Shown here: in pieces, positions 9,229 through 17,627 of the stretch | Position numbering within the stretch: the first letter of the stretch is position 1 | Layout: the number at the start of each line of letters is the position of its first letter | DNA from: Rhodococcus opacus | Lineage (GTDB): Bacteria; Actinomycetota; Actinomycetes; Mycobacteriales; Mycobacteriaceae | DNA: 64,000 nucleotides | Direction of reading: 5' to 3' | NCBI RefSeq assembly: GCF_012396235.1 | Contig: NZ_JAAXPA010000029.1 | Location: 1 to 64,000, forward strand | Notes under the pieces: generated by a model | Seen by the model: only the letters and a program-made list of their open reading frames with translations | The model's database searches: none | What the model was told of the DNA's origin: nothing | Made by a program: the position numbers and the translations under genes

Positions 9229-10812
9229 TTAGCCGTTCGCGGATGTGTCCGCGTGGGTCATCTCGCTCAGGCGCATCTCGTCGCCGGTCGCGGAGTTGGG
9301 TGCGTACTGCACCGTCGGGGACTTGGCGAGCACCGCGTTCATGTGAGCGATGTACGCGAACTGCCGGATCTCCTTCGGTTCGTTGGCCAGTACCGAGGCG
9401 AACGCGTCCTGGCGTTCGTCGCCGACGAGTTGCTCGGCCGCGTCGATCTGCGCGTCGTATCCGGGGGAACCGAAGTAGCTCTGGTATCCGTCGCTGCGCA
9501 TGTACTGGTCGACGGTGAACTGCGCGTCACCCGCCTGGTTGCCGTGCTGGATCATCAGCAGAATCGGTCCGGTGCCCTGCGGGAACGGCCGGATCTGGTA
9601 CTGCATCTGCCCGGCCGTGTCCATCATCTCGATCTTCACGTTCAGGCCGGCCTTGCTCAGCGAGTTCTGGATGACCTCGATGGTCTCGTTGATCTTGGGG
9701 AACTGGCCCGTGCGCCCGATCAAGCGGATCTGGTTGTCCACGGGAACGCCGTCGGCCTTGGCCTCCGCCACCAGTTGCGCGGCGCGATCGGAGTCGTAGG
9801 GGGTCGGCTGAAGATCGGGGTCGAACCCGACGATGCTGCTGCCGACGAGTTGCCCGGCCGGCTCGCCGAGACCCTGGAACAGCGCCTTGACGATCCCTGC
9901 CCGGTTGACGGAGAGGTCGATGGCCTCGCGGACGCGGTAGTCGTCGAGCGGCGGTTCGGTGGCCATCATGCGCAGCGCCGTCGTCTCGTTGTTGGGGTAG
10001 GCCACGCCGAGGTCGCCCGCGCCGTCCTCCGGACCGAGGTACGTGGCGAGTTCGGCCTCGTCGTTGGTGACCATCGCGGCCCGGACGCTGCCCTCGGTCC
10101 GCCACTGGTAGATCGCCCGCGTGTACTCGGGCGCCGGGCCCCAGTACGTGTCGTTGCGGGCCAGCGCGAGTCGCTGCCCGTGATCCCAGTAGTCGATCTC
10201 GTAGGGGCCGGTGCCGATGGGATCGCGCACCTTGTCCTGGGCGTCGGTGGTGGACGGCACCATCTCCACGAACGAGATCCGCAGCGGAAGGATCGGGTCG
10301 GCGGCGGGGGTCTGCACCGTCACGGTCGACGGGTCGATCGCGTTCACCACGAGTTCGTCGTCACCGAAGACGTACCCGTCGACGTCGCAGCCGATGGTCG
10401 AGTTGACGGTGCGATCGATCGAGAAGGCGGCGTCCTCGGCGTCGAAGACGCTGCCGTCGCTGAACGTGACGCCCGGACGGATCCGGAACGTCCAGACCGT
10501 GTCCGACGTCTGCTCCCACGAGTCGGCGAGCTTCGGTTCGAGATCGCCGGTATCGGCGTTGCGTTCCACCAGGGGCTCGGTGATGTTGGAGCGGACGACG
10601 ACTCCGGTAGAGGTGAGTGACGCGTCGCAGGGTTCGAGCGTGGGCGGCTCCTGCGGGAGCACGATCCGCAACGTGTCGGGGCTGGCGGCGTCGCTGTGGC
10701 TCGAATTGGCCACCGAGCAACCTGTGACCAGAGCCGGCACCGTCAGTGCGGCGGTGGCCACGACGACGGCGCGGTAACGGGTTCCCTGCTGCAGCGAACG
10801 TGCAGGGCTCAT
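9229..10812 (-). CDS. ABC importer solute-binding lipoprotein (family 5)
   Basis: 527 residues. The ATG at 10812 is preferred over an upstream in-frame start at 10881 because GGAGG is 5 bases before it and the protein then begins with a signal peptide ending in a lipobox (LVTGC). The mature protein has the family-5 binding-protein pattern (DTLRIVLPQEPPTLEPCD near the N-terminus, ITEPLVERN, PKLADSWE, VTFSDGSVFDAEDAAFS). Family 5 proteins bind peptides, nickel, opines or sugar acids; the linkage to gudD and a 2-hydroxyacid dehydrogenase argues for an oxidised sugar or similar acid here, which is inference. Confidence 0.9.
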   Translation of the reverse strand: MSPARSLQQGTRYRAVVVATAALTVPALVTGCSVANSSHSDAASPDTLRIVLPQEPPTLEPCDASLTSTGVVVRSNITEPLVERNADTGDLEPKLADSWEQTSDTVWTFRIRPGVTFSDGSVFDAEDAAFSIDRTVNSTIGCDVDGYVFGDDELVVNAIDPSTVTVQTPAADPILPLRISFVEMVPSTTDAQDKVRDPIGTGPYEIDYWDHGQRLALARNDTYWGPAPEYTRAIYQWRTEGSVRAAMVTNDEAELATYLGPEDGAGDLGVAYPNNETTALRMMATEPPLDDYRVREAIDLSVNRAGIVKALFQGLGEPAGQLVGSSIVGFDPDLQPTPYDSDRAAQLVAEAKADGVPVDNQIRLIGRTGQFPKINETIEVIQNSLSKAGLNVKIEMMDTAGQMQYQIRPFPQGTGPILLMIQHGNQAGDAQFTVDQYMRSDGYQSYFGSPGYDAQIDAAEQLVGDERQDAFASVLANEPKEIRQFAYIAHMNAVLAKSPTVQYAPNSATGDEMRLSEMTHADTSANG

Positions 10813-11165
10813 GGTGTCCTCCGTAGGGATGTGTCGCGTACTCGACGCGAGTGAAGAGGGCCCGCCTGTGACGGTAGACACACGCTATGAGCGGCGCGGA
10901 CGCAGCGTCAACAGGGGGAAACGGCGCAAAGTGGCTCGTGAGTGCCGTCACAGGCACGATTGAAGGAGACTGCGATCACCCCCGCACGCCCCTGACCGGC
11001 GCATACAGGGAGTTTCAGCATCTGCGCACGTCAACGCGCCGCCAACCAATGCCGTTTGAGTATCGATCCATGTTATTTACGTGTTGGACAGGTATTCCGA
11101 GCGCCGCTTAACGTACGGGTAACCGGTGACGCGGAGAGTCGCGCCACCACTCGTCAGGAGGCACG
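10813..11165. promoter_or_regulatory. Divergent promoter region
   Basis: 353 bases between the leftward importer operon and the rightward 2-hydroxyacid dehydrogenase. It should hold both promoters. I see no clear palindrome, and the open frame at 10887-11111 has no recognisable product. Confidence 0.5.
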
Positions 11166-12170
11166 ATGGTGACCGCAGAGTCGTCCGTGAAAGAAGCTGC
11201 TGTACAGACTGTTTCGGAAGGACGCGTCCTGAAGGTCGGGCCGCTGAAGCCGTCTCTCACCGCGACGCTCACCGAGAAGTACGACGCACTCGACCTCCCG
11301 GTCGGCGACGACCGCACCCGCTTCCTCGCCGAGCACGGCGAGTCCGTCACCGCGGTCGTGACGTCCGGCCGCACCGGAGTCGACGCCGCGCTGATGACGG
11401 AACTGCCGAACCTCGGCGCGATCGTGCACTTCGGAGTCGGTTACGACACAACCGATGTCGTGCTCGCCGAGGAACTCGGAATCGGTGTGAGCAACACCCC
11501 CGACGTCCTCACCGACTGCGTGGCCGACACCGCCGTCGGATTGCTGATCGACACGCTCCGCGGCTTCTCCGCCGCCGACCGCTTCGTGCGTGACGGCCGC
11601 TGGCCCGCCGAGGGCAACTTCCCCCTCACCCGGCAGGTGAGCGGCACGCGGGTCGGCATCGTCGGGCTGGGGCGCATCGGCTCCGCCATCGCCACCCGCC
11701 TCACCGGCTTCGGCTGCACGATCTCGTACCACAATCGACGCGAGGTTCCCGGCTCCCCGTTCGCGTACGTCGGCTCGGCCGCCGCACTCGCCGCCGGGGT
11801 CGATGTGCTGATCGTCGCCGCAGCGGGCGGTAAAGGCACCGAAAAGCTCGTGGACCGAGAGGTTCTCGAAGCCCTCGGACCCGACGGCTACCTGATCAAC
11901 GTGGCACGCGGAAGTGTCGTCGACGAGGACGCGCTCGTCGAACTGCTCACCGATCGCAAGCTCGCCGGTGCCGGACTGGACGTATTCGCCCGGGAACCGC
12001 ACGTTCCCGAAGCACTCCTCGCGCTCGACACCGTCGTTCTCCTCCCCCACGTCGCGAGCGGCACGACCGAGACCCGGGCCGCGATGGAGGCTCTCACCCT
12101 GCAGAACCTCGACGAATACCTCGCCCAGGGCACCCTCACCACCCCCGTACTCGAGCCGAGGTCACGATGA
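11166..12170 (+). CDS. D-isomer-specific 2-hydroxyacid dehydrogenase (NAD(P)-binding)
   Basis: 334 residues, normal family length. It has the Rossmann motif GLGRIG at 167-172 and the catalytic trio R248 (INVARGSVVDE), E277 (FAREPHVPE) and H295 (LLPHVASGT). The protein reduces 2-keto acids or oxidises D-2-hydroxyacids in the cytosol; the GHRA/glyoxylate-hydroxypyruvate reductase branch is likely but not certain. The start has AGGAGG 4 bases upstream. It is divergent from the importer/gudD operon, which ends with another, frameshifted enzyme of the same superfamily, so this intact copy could substitute for it. Confidence 0.88.
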   Translation: MVTAESSVKEAAVQTVSEGRVLKVGPLKPSLTATLTEKYDALDLPVGDDRTRFLAEHGESVTAVVTSGRTGVDAALMTELPNLGAIVHFGVGYDTTDVVLAEELGIGVSNTPDVLTDCVADTAVGLLIDTLRGFSAADRFVRDGRWPAEGNFPLTRQVSGTRVGIVGLGRIGSAIATRLTGFGCTISYHNRREVPGSPFAYVGSAAALAAGVDVLIVAAAGGKGTEKLVDREVLEALGPDGYLINVARGSVVDEDALVELLTDRKLAGAGLDVFAREPHVPEALLALDTVVLLPHVASGTTETRAAMEALTLQNLDEYLAQGTLTTPVLEPRSR

Positions 12171-12562
12171 GCGTCATTCTCAGCTACGTCCCGACAGTCG
12201 AAGGTCGTGGCGCCCTGACCTTCGGATTCGCCGAAGCCCGCATGCGCGCAACCGATCTCGTGGTGATCGCCGACGGCGACAGCGCCTCGAATCCCGGCTT
12301 CGGGGCCGAACTGCACTCCGCAAGGGACGAAGCGGACGCAGCCGGCGTCGACTACCGCATCGCGCGGAACGAACCCGACCGCTCCCACGCCGACAACCTC
12401 ATCGACGCGTCCTACGACTCCGCCGCCGAACTCCTCGTCCTCGGCATGCGACGACGCTCCCCCGTCGGCAAACTCCTCATGGGCTCCGTCGCCCAGCGCG
12501 TGCTCCTCGAGGCGCAGTGCCCGGTCGTCGGGGTCAAGCCTCCCGTCGCAGCAGAGGTCTGA
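12167..12562 (+). CDS. Universal stress protein (UspA family)
   Basis: 131 residues, a single Usp domain. The C-terminal part has the ATP-binding-type G-x2-G-x9-G-S region as LGMRRRSPVGKLLMGSVAQRVL, followed by CPVVGVKP. The ATG overlaps the stop of the preceding dehydrogenase (ATGA), so the two are translationally coupled. The role is probably regulatory binding of nucleotide under stress; the specific partner is unknown. A related Usp lies in the sugar-porter operon at 51830. Confidence 0.85.
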   Translation: MSVILSYVPTVEGRGALTFGFAEARMRATDLVVIADGDSASNPGFGAELHSARDEADAAGVDYRIARNEPDRSHADNLIDASYDSAAELLVLGMRRRSPVGKLLMGSVAQRVLLEAQCPVVGVKPPVAAEV

Positions 12563-12635
12563 GCCGCCCGGGCGGGGTCGGATCACCGGCCCATCCATAA
12601 CCCTCACGGCGCCGAATACCTGCCGTGGGACAGCC

Positions 12636-13091
12636 ATGATCGATGGGCCTCAACGCGCCGACGGCGCGGAACTGGGCGGTCGCCTCCTGACCTTGGTCGG
12701 CGACCGCGACTTCCAGGCGCTCGCACCCGAGATCTCCCAGATCGCGTGCGACCACGGCAGCGACCGGTCGGCGTTCACCGCGGTCGTGTCGTGGATCGTC
12801 ACCACCATCGCCGACCTCATCGCGGATCCGGCCTCGAGCGTCAACGATGCCGTCGACAGCTTCATCGGCGTCGTACCCGTCGTGCACGACACAGCCGCGC
12901 TGAACGAGGAGTTGCCCGCGCCCGCCGAGTGGCTGTTCACCGCCGTCGTGAGACACCTGCAGAGCAGGCACCGGGCGGGATCCGATCCCCCGCCGCCCGT
13001 GCCTGCCGACACCGCACTCACGCGCATGCAAGCCCTCGTCGAAGCGTTGCTCTGGCTCGACGCCCTCCTCGAGTGCGACCACAGCCTGTAG
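12636..13091 (+). CDS. Hypothetical protein, 151 aa
   Basis: I do not recognise this family. The translation is acidic and helical (EISQIACDHGSDRSAFTAVV, LIADPASSVNDAVDSFIGVV), with no signal peptide, membrane segment or metal motif, and it ends in a leucine-rich helix (ALVEALLWLDALLECD). Codon use is GC3-rich like its neighbours, which supports coding. The ribosome site is weak (GGGACA before the ATG). It stands between the Usp gene and the Old Yellow Enzyme gene on the same strand. Confidence 0.6.
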   Translation: MIDGPQRADGAELGGRLLTLVGDRDFQALAPEISQIACDHGSDRSAFTAVVSWIVTTIADLIADPASSVNDAVDSFIGVVPVVHDTAALNEELPAPAEWLFTAVVRHLQSRHRAGSDPPPPVPADTALTRMQALVEALLWLDALLECDHSL

Positions 13092-13253
13092 GCGAGCTCG
13101 AGTCCCTGGCTCGGGGACGGTGCCCTCGCGGTGACGGCCGTCTCGAGTCGGAATAGCCCGGCCCGTGTGCCCGTTCCCCTAGTGGATCCCGATACTGCGC
13201 GGCGGCACCGAGAACGGCGCTGCCGAACACGACCTACGGAAAGACCGATATTT

Positions 13254-14327
13254 GTGAATCTCTTCTCCCCCTTGACACTCGGCGAACTCGAACTGCCCAA
13301 CCGGGTCGTGATGGCACCCCTGACCCGCGTCCGCTCCGGGCGTGACGGCGTGCCCGGACCGCTGGTGGTCGAGCACTACCGACAGCGGGCCTCTCTCGGT
13401 CTGATCGTCAGTGAAGGCACCTACCCCAGCCACGCCGGCCAGGGCTTCCCCGGCCAGCCCGGGCTGGTGACACCCGAGCAGGTTGCGGGCTGGAAGAACG
13501 TCGCCGACGCCGTGCATGCGGCCGGTGGACGGATCGTCGCGCAGGTCATGCACGCCGGCCGTGTGACCCACGAGGGAACCACCGGCGGTCACGAGGTCGT
13601 CGGTCCGAGCGCCGTCGCCATCGACGGCGAGACCCGCACCTACGAGGGGAAGGAGCCGTACCCGGTGCCCCGCGCGCTGGGTACCGAGGAACTCTCCGCC
13701 GTCATCGAGGAGTTCGTCCAGGCATCGCGGAAGGCGGTGGCAGCCGGGATGGACGGCGTCGAAATCCACGCCGCGAACGGCTACCTGCTGCACGAATTCC
13801 TCTCCCCGGCATCCAACCTGCGTGAGGACGCGTACGGCGGCTCACCCGCGAACCGGGCACGCTTCGTCGTCGAGGTGTTCGAGGCCGTGGCAGACGCCAT
13901 CGGCGCCGGCCGGGTGGGTATCCGCATCTCGCCCGAACACAACATCCAGGACGCCCTGGAACTGGACGCCGACGACGTTCAAGCCACCTACGGCGCGCTG
14001 GTCGACGCCATCGCTCCGCTGAAGCCCGCCTACCTGAGCATTCTGCACAAGGACCCGTCCGGGCCCCTGGCGCAGGACCTGCGGACGCGCTTCGGCGGCC
14101 CGGTGCTGATCAACAGCGGTTTCGGGGCGATCACCACCCGCGACGAAGCGCTGGCAATCCTCGACGACGGCCACGGCGATGCCGTCGTCGTCGGGCGTCC
14201 CGCGATCGCCAATCCGGATCTCGTGCGGCGCTGGCAGGAAGACCTGCCGCTCAACACCCCGGACCCCCAGACCTTCTACTCGGAGGGCGCGAAGGGCTAC
14301 ACCGACTACCCGGTGTTGCAGCACTGA
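13254..14327 (+). CDS. Alkene reductase, Old Yellow Enzyme family (NemA-like)
   Basis: 357 residues, an FMN-dependent (alpha/beta)8 barrel. The GTG at 13254 is chosen over an upstream ATG at 13131 because homology to the family begins exactly at VNLFSPLTLGELELPNRVVM. Visible landmarks are T24 (MAPLTR) near the flavin, and the H172-x2-N175-x-Y177 substrate/proton-donor motif (IHAANGYLLHEF), with LREDAYGGSPANRARF afterwards. Such enzymes reduce activated alkenes, nitro compounds or maleimides with NAD(P)H. The long 16-bp-stem hairpin just downstream probably terminates the transcript. Confidence 0.9.
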   Translation: MNLFSPLTLGELELPNRVVMAPLTRVRSGRDGVPGPLVVEHYRQRASLGLIVSEGTYPSHAGQGFPGQPGLVTPEQVAGWKNVADAVHAAGGRIVAQVMHAGRVTHEGTTGGHEVVGPSAVAIDGETRTYEGKEPYPVPRALGTEELSAVIEEFVQASRKAVAAGMDGVEIHAANGYLLHEFLSPASNLREDAYGGSPANRARFVVEVFEAVADAIGAGRVGIRISPEHNIQDALELDADDVQATYGALVDAIAPLKPAYLSILHKDPSGPLAQDLRTRFGGPVLINSGFGAITTRDEALAILDDGHGDAVVVGRPAIANPDLVRRWQEDLPLNTPDPQTFYSEGAKGYTDYPVLQH

Positions 14328-14345
14328 GCTGTCCCCAGGCCGACA

Positions 14346-14382
14346 CGCTGTGGCCCATGACGCCAGGTCATGGGCCACAGCG
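14346..14382 (+). terminator. Hairpin after the alkene reductase gene
   Basis: A perfect 16-bp inverted repeat (CGCTGTGGCCCATGAC / GTCATGGGCCACAGCG) with a 5-base loop begins 19 bases after the stop codon. No T-run follows, so this is a strong hairpin of the actinobacterial terminator type rather than a classical intrinsic terminator. Confidence 0.7.
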
Positions 14383-14714
14383 CTATCCGACGGACGCCCC
14401 CGCGTCGCGTATCCGGGTCCGGCACCGTACGGTTAGTCGTAGTTGAGTACACAGCTACCGAGTTCACGGGCCGCCCGGCGTGTCCGTGTTCCAATCGGGC
14501 GTACCAACTGTGCACGCTGTGCCAGGACGCCCACCTCGAAGGTGGCCGACAGTGAGAGCACCATTCCGCACGACGCTCTCACAGCCGAAGCTCCCGACGA
14601 ACAGTTTTACTTCTATCTTCTCGTGACCTGTCGGAGGAACTGCATTTTCGGACCACTGAACTCCGGGCCTGCTCTGCCGCGGCGACGCTCACAGAAGTTG
14701 AAAGGTGATCGTTC
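14383..14714. other. Intergenic stretch with a possible small Cys-rich frame
   Basis: No confident gene. A plus-strand frame ending at 14555 encodes EYTATEFTGRPACPCSNRAY followed by LCTLCQDAHLEGGRQ, a CxC plus CxxC arrangement that looks protein-like. Its only ATG (14370) lies inside the preceding hairpin and no ribosome site is visible, so I do not call it. Confidence 0.3.
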
Positions 14715-15104
14715 ATGCCACTCACCCTGGAGCACACCACTCGTTACGCCGATGCCCTGATGACGCTGGCCCTGGCCGCGCACCGCCCGGCCACCGTCGT
14801 CAACACCGGCACCGGATACGCCGTCCGGGTCGATTTCGAGCGCGGTATTCACCTGCTCGCCACCAATGCACCCGGGGATCTCAGTTCCGATCCGGACGCG
14901 CAGAACCCCTGGGTCGTGAGTTTCTTTCAGAAGCAGCCCGCCGCCGAGGACACCCGGCTCGTGACGGTGACCGGGGAATGGCTCGTCGACGCATTCGACC
15001 AGGCCCTCGCGATGATGCCGATTTCGGGGATCGCCGACGACCCGGATGCGCAACCCACCGAACTGCGCCTCGTCGGCACGGATGTCCACGACCTCGCTAG
15101 GTAA
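14715..15104 (+). CDS. Hypothetical protein, 129 aa
   Basis: Not recognised. A soluble protein of 129 residues with a helix-rich start (TRYADALMTLALAAHRPATVV) and a likely beta-rich middle (GYAVRVDFERGIHLLATN, DTRLVTVTGEWLVDAFDQAL). No cysteines, signal peptide or known catalytic motif is visible. GAAAGG stands 11 bases before the ATG and codon usage is typical. It converges with the 15133-15510 gene; a hairpin lies just after its stop. Confidence 0.6.
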   Translation: MPLTLEHTTRYADALMTLALAAHRPATVVNTGTGYAVRVDFERGIHLLATNAPGDLSSDPDAQNPWVVSFFQKQPAAEDTRLVTVTGEWLVDAFDQALAMMPISGIADDPDAQPTELRLVGTDVHDLAR

Positions 15105-15132
15105 CACCGCCTGACGGGGCTACATCCGCTCG

Positions 15133-15510
15133 TCACCGCCCGGCAGCAGACCGTCTACCCCCACCGGGTAGGCGGTCTGCGAGTCTCCCCAGCCGCTCGA
15201 CCGCGGGCAGCGCCTGCGCGATCTTCTCGGCGTCACGGGCAATGATCTCGGCGCTCCGGTCGATGCCCTTCGCGCTGACGGCGAGCCCCTCCGCGGTCTC
15301 CGCGATCTGCTTGGCCGCGTCGAGCAGTTCGGACAGGTCGTCGAGCGCGGGCCCCAGACGGTCGATCAGCACCCCGATCTGTCGTATTCGGAGCATCACC
15401 GTCGTGACGGCGTGTTCCCACTCGCGGATCTCGCTCGAGACGTTCTGCAGGATCTTGATGGGAGGCTCCTTGTCGGTGCTCGGCGGCCGGGCCTGGCGAC
15501 GCGCATCCAA
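15133..15510 (-). CDS. Hypothetical helical protein, 125 aa
   Basis: Unrecognised protein with TTG start at 15510 (GGGAG about 11 bases upstream). The sequence is a continuous amphipathic heptad-like helix (EIREWEHAVTTVMLRIRQIG, LGPALDDLSELLDAAKQIAE, IIARDAEKIAQALPAVERLG) ending in a Gly/Arg-rich tail, suggesting a coiled coil or membrane-surface helix bundle. Its first 25 codons lie inside the left 177-bp repeat; a truncated second copy of those codons is at 32030-32116. Before the insertion it probably followed the TetR gene now at 32150. Confidence 0.6.
   Translation of the reverse strand: MDARRQARPPSTDKEPPIKILQNVSSEIREWEHAVTTVMLRIRQIGVLIDRLGPALDDLSELLDAAKQIAETAEGLAVSAKGIDRSAEIIARDAEKIAQALPAVERLGRLADRLPGGGRRSAAGR
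15146..15180 (+). terminator. Hairpin between convergent genes
   Basis: GCAGACCGTCTACCC and GGGTAGGCGGTCTGC pair over 15 positions with one T-G wobble around a CCACC loop. It sits 42 bases after the 14715-15104 gene and inside the last codons of the convergent 15133-15510 gene, a plausible bidirectional terminator. Confidence 0.6.
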
Positions 15511-15613
15511 CCTATCTGTTACTCCCAGTTTCCCGTACTCGGCCTAGCCGCTCAGATCGTGGCCGGTGGCCGCGCGCGCGTAGGAGTGGAGGCTGGCGAT
15601 CACCCCGGCGCGG
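15437..15613. repeat. 177-bp direct repeat, left copy
   Basis: This stretch is identical to 32043-32219 except for three substitutions (174/177), in the same orientation. It contains the first 25 codons of the intact hypothetical gene (15133-15510), the intergenic gap, and the last 23-24 codons of a TetR gene that are here fused in frame to XdhC. The boundaries are sharp: sequences diverge completely on both sides. Confidence 0.95.
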
Positions 15614-16668
15614 AACAGCGCATCGATCTGGTGGTTTTGGTCCTGGTCGGCGCTGGAGATCCGCGGGTTACCGGGATGGGGGTCATCTTTGTATGAGCAC
15701 ATTGGCGCGGACCGTCTGGCGATGATTTCGGCGGCGATGGAGATGGCGGTCTCGGCTGGTCCGCGGTTGCCGATGTCGAGGCCGATTGGGCTCGACAGTG
15801 CGGTGAGGTGTTCGGGGCGGAGGCCGCCTGCGGTGAGTGCTTGCCGTCGGTTGGTGTCGGCGGTGAGTGACCCCATGGCGCCGATGTAAGCGAGGGGTTG
15901 TGCCCATTTGGTTTTGTCGAGGCATTCGAGGAGGACGGGAATGTCGATTTTGGGGTCGTGGGTGAGAACGACAATGACTGTGCGGGAATCGAATCGGCCT
16001 TTGTTGCGCTCACTTATGATCCAGTCCGACGGCCATTCGCACACGACCTCGTCGACATCGGGAAATCGTTGCGATGTCGTGAACACGGGGCGGGCATCGC
16101 AAATGGTGACCCGGTAGCCCATTCGGGTACCGACTATCCCGGTTTCCGCGGCGAAGCCGGTCGAACCCACGATCACCATCCGTGGCCGGGACTGGAAGCG
16201 GCGTATCAGCGTTCCGGAGGGGGTCAGGCCGGTGGGGGCGTCGAGTTCGTTTGCGATGCGGTGGGTACCTGCTTCCGGTCCGGTGAGGACCGTCTCGAGG
16301 ATGACGGTTTCGTCGCGCAGTGTCCCTTCCATGAGGTCGGCGAGTTGCGGCATGGTCTCGCGGTCTACGCGTTCCACGAGCACGGTCAGCGACCCGCCGC
16401 AGGTCAGTCCGGGTTCGAGGATGTCGCCGGTGGGGCCGTAGTGCTCGATTCGGGGGTGGCCGGTGGTGAGGACGTCGAGGGCGGTCTCGTAAAGGGCGCC
16501 TTCGACGCAGCCGCCCGAGATGCTGCCGACCACGGTTCCGTCCTGATGGACTGCGAGCATGGCGCCGGGGTCTCGCGGGGATGACCCGTGAGTGGCGATG
16601 ACGGTGGCGACAGCGACAGCGCGGTGTGCTTCCCATTCGGTGTGGATGTCGCGAAGGACGGTGTTCAC
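15544..16668 (-). CDS. XdhC/CoxI-family molybdenum-cofactor maturation protein
   Basis: 374 residues. The N-terminal XdhC_CoxI domain has ATHGSSPRDPGAML, SISGGCVEGALYE and PGLTCGGSLTVLVE; a C-terminal Rossmann domain has MVIVGSTGFAAE and VVLTHDPKIDIPVL. Such proteins bind molybdenum cofactor, promote its sulphuration and insert it into xanthine-dehydrogenase-type enzymes, matching the Mo-hydroxylase genes across the divergent promoter. Oddly, the last 23-24 residues (RAGVIASLHSYARAATGHDL) are the C-terminus of the TetR protein encoded at 32150, acquired through the 177-bp repeat, so the native end was replaced. Confidence 0.85.
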   Translation of the reverse strand: MNTVLRDIHTEWEAHRAVAVATVIATHGSSPRDPGAMLAVHQDGTVVGSISGGCVEGALYETALDVLTTGHPRIEHYGPTGDILEPGLTCGGSLTVLVERVDRETMPQLADLMEGTLRDETVILETVLTGPEAGTHRIANELDAPTGLTPSGTLIRRFQSRPRMVIVGSTGFAAETGIVGTRMGYRVTICDARPVFTTSQRFPDVDEVVCEWPSDWIISERNKGRFDSRTVIVVLTHDPKIDIPVLLECLDKTKWAQPLAYIGAMGSLTADTNRRQALTAGGLRPEHLTALSSPIGLDIGNRGPAETAISIAAEIIARRSAPMCSYKDDPHPGNPRISSADQDQNHQIDALFRAGVIASLHSYARAATGHDLSG

Positions 16669-16750
16669 GAGTGCCTCGCAATTCTGTTCGCGTCACGGTT
16701 CCGGCGACCGGGGCTGGGGAGCCGTCGCGGTGGTGGCGAGGATCGTACAA

Positions 16751-16768
16751 TAGTTTTGCGCAAAGATA
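16751..16768. promoter_or_regulatory. Candidate MarR operator, xdhC/marR divergent promoter
   Basis: TAGTTTTGCGCAAAGATA lies between the divergent xdhC and marR genes. Its right half GCAAAGATA is identical to that of the site at 17628-17645 in front of the Mo-hydroxylase operon, and its halves form an 18-bp imperfect palindrome centred on GC. Probably bound by the adjacent MarR protein. Confidence 0.55.
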
Positions 16769-16851
16769 AGTCCTGAAATTGTCGGTGAGCCGGTCGCCGG
16801 TAGGCGAGACTGATTCGCGGCACCGTGCCCGTATCGAATCTGGAGTGTGAA

Positions 16852-17400
16852 GTGGCCGAATCGGATCGGGTGGATGGGGTCGGTGAGATCATCCGGCAGT
16901 GGGCTCGGACGCGTCCCGAGCTGGACGTGTCGGCTTTGGAGATTTTCGGACGGCTGCATCGGAGTTTTCTGCTGTACCGGGCTCAGATCAATGAGCTGTT
17001 CGAACGGTTCGGGACGAACGAGGCGGGGTTCGACGTTCTCGCCTGCCTTCGGCGTGCGGAACCAACGTTCCGCCGCACTGCCGGGGAACTGGCGAAGCAG
17101 ACCTTGATCACCACGGGTGGCCTGACGATGCGGGTGAACCGGCTCGAGGATGCCGGCCTGGTACTGCGCGAGCGCGATGACATCGACTCCCGCGTGGTGT
17201 ATGTGACGCTCACCGACGCGGGCCGGAAACTTGTCGACGCTGTCTCGGATGCGCACTTCGCGGAGCTGGCGCGGATGCAGGGTGGCCTCGAGGGTGGTCA
17301 GCGCGAGCAGCTCGCCGATCTTCTGTCCGTCCTCGAGGCCTCCTTACAGGCTGCCGCATCGGAGAATGTCGCCAAGTCGCTCGGCGCAGCGTCTGCATAG
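16852..17400 (+). CDS. MarR-family transcriptional regulator
   Basis: 182 residues. The GTG at 16852 is preferred over the GTG at 16825 because GGAG stands 6 bases before it. The winged-helix core is clear: FDVLACLRRAEPTFRRTAGE, recognition helix TTGGLTMRVNRLEDAGLV and wing RERDDIDSRVVYVTLTDAG. MarR proteins are usually repressors released by phenolic or heterocyclic ligands. It lies between two copies of one palindromic element, so it likely controls xdhC, itself and the operon starting at 17704. Confidence 0.88.
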   Translation: MAESDRVDGVGEIIRQWARTRPELDVSALEIFGRLHRSFLLYRAQINELFERFGTNEAGFDVLACLRRAEPTFRRTAGELAKQTLITTGGLTMRVNRLEDAGLVLRERDDIDSRVVYVTLTDAGRKLVDAVSDAHFAELARMQGGLEGGQREQLADLLSVLEASLQAAASENVAKSLGAASA

Positions 17401-17627
17401 AGCTCGAATCCAATATGGGCGATCGTGGGGCCTCCCGGGTCGCTTGACGTGGTCGCAGGGCGTTCTTGGGGTGGTGCAGCTACGCGTCGGTGGCGGTGTT
17501 TCGATGCAGCTACGACTGCGACCTGAACTCTTCGGTGGGTGTTGCGCCTCGGCTCCGTGGGCATCGACGCAATCGGTCCGGCGACCGTGGCCGAGCTATT
17601 GACCTCAGGGCGCCAGGAACGTAGAAC

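Noticed and set aside
7527-9518. 663-residue plus-strand frame opposite the two ABC permease genes
   Set aside because: Low-complexity Asp/Arg/Gly-rich translation; both permeases on the minus strand are complete with membrane helices and coupling loops.
15146-15180. Attachment-site (att) repeat
   Set aside because: It is a local inverted repeat fitting a terminator between convergent genes and has no second copy at the right end of the accessory block.
15437-15613. Transposon target-site duplication
   Set aside because: 177 bp is far longer than known target duplications, and the block has no terminal inverted repeats or transposase at its ends.
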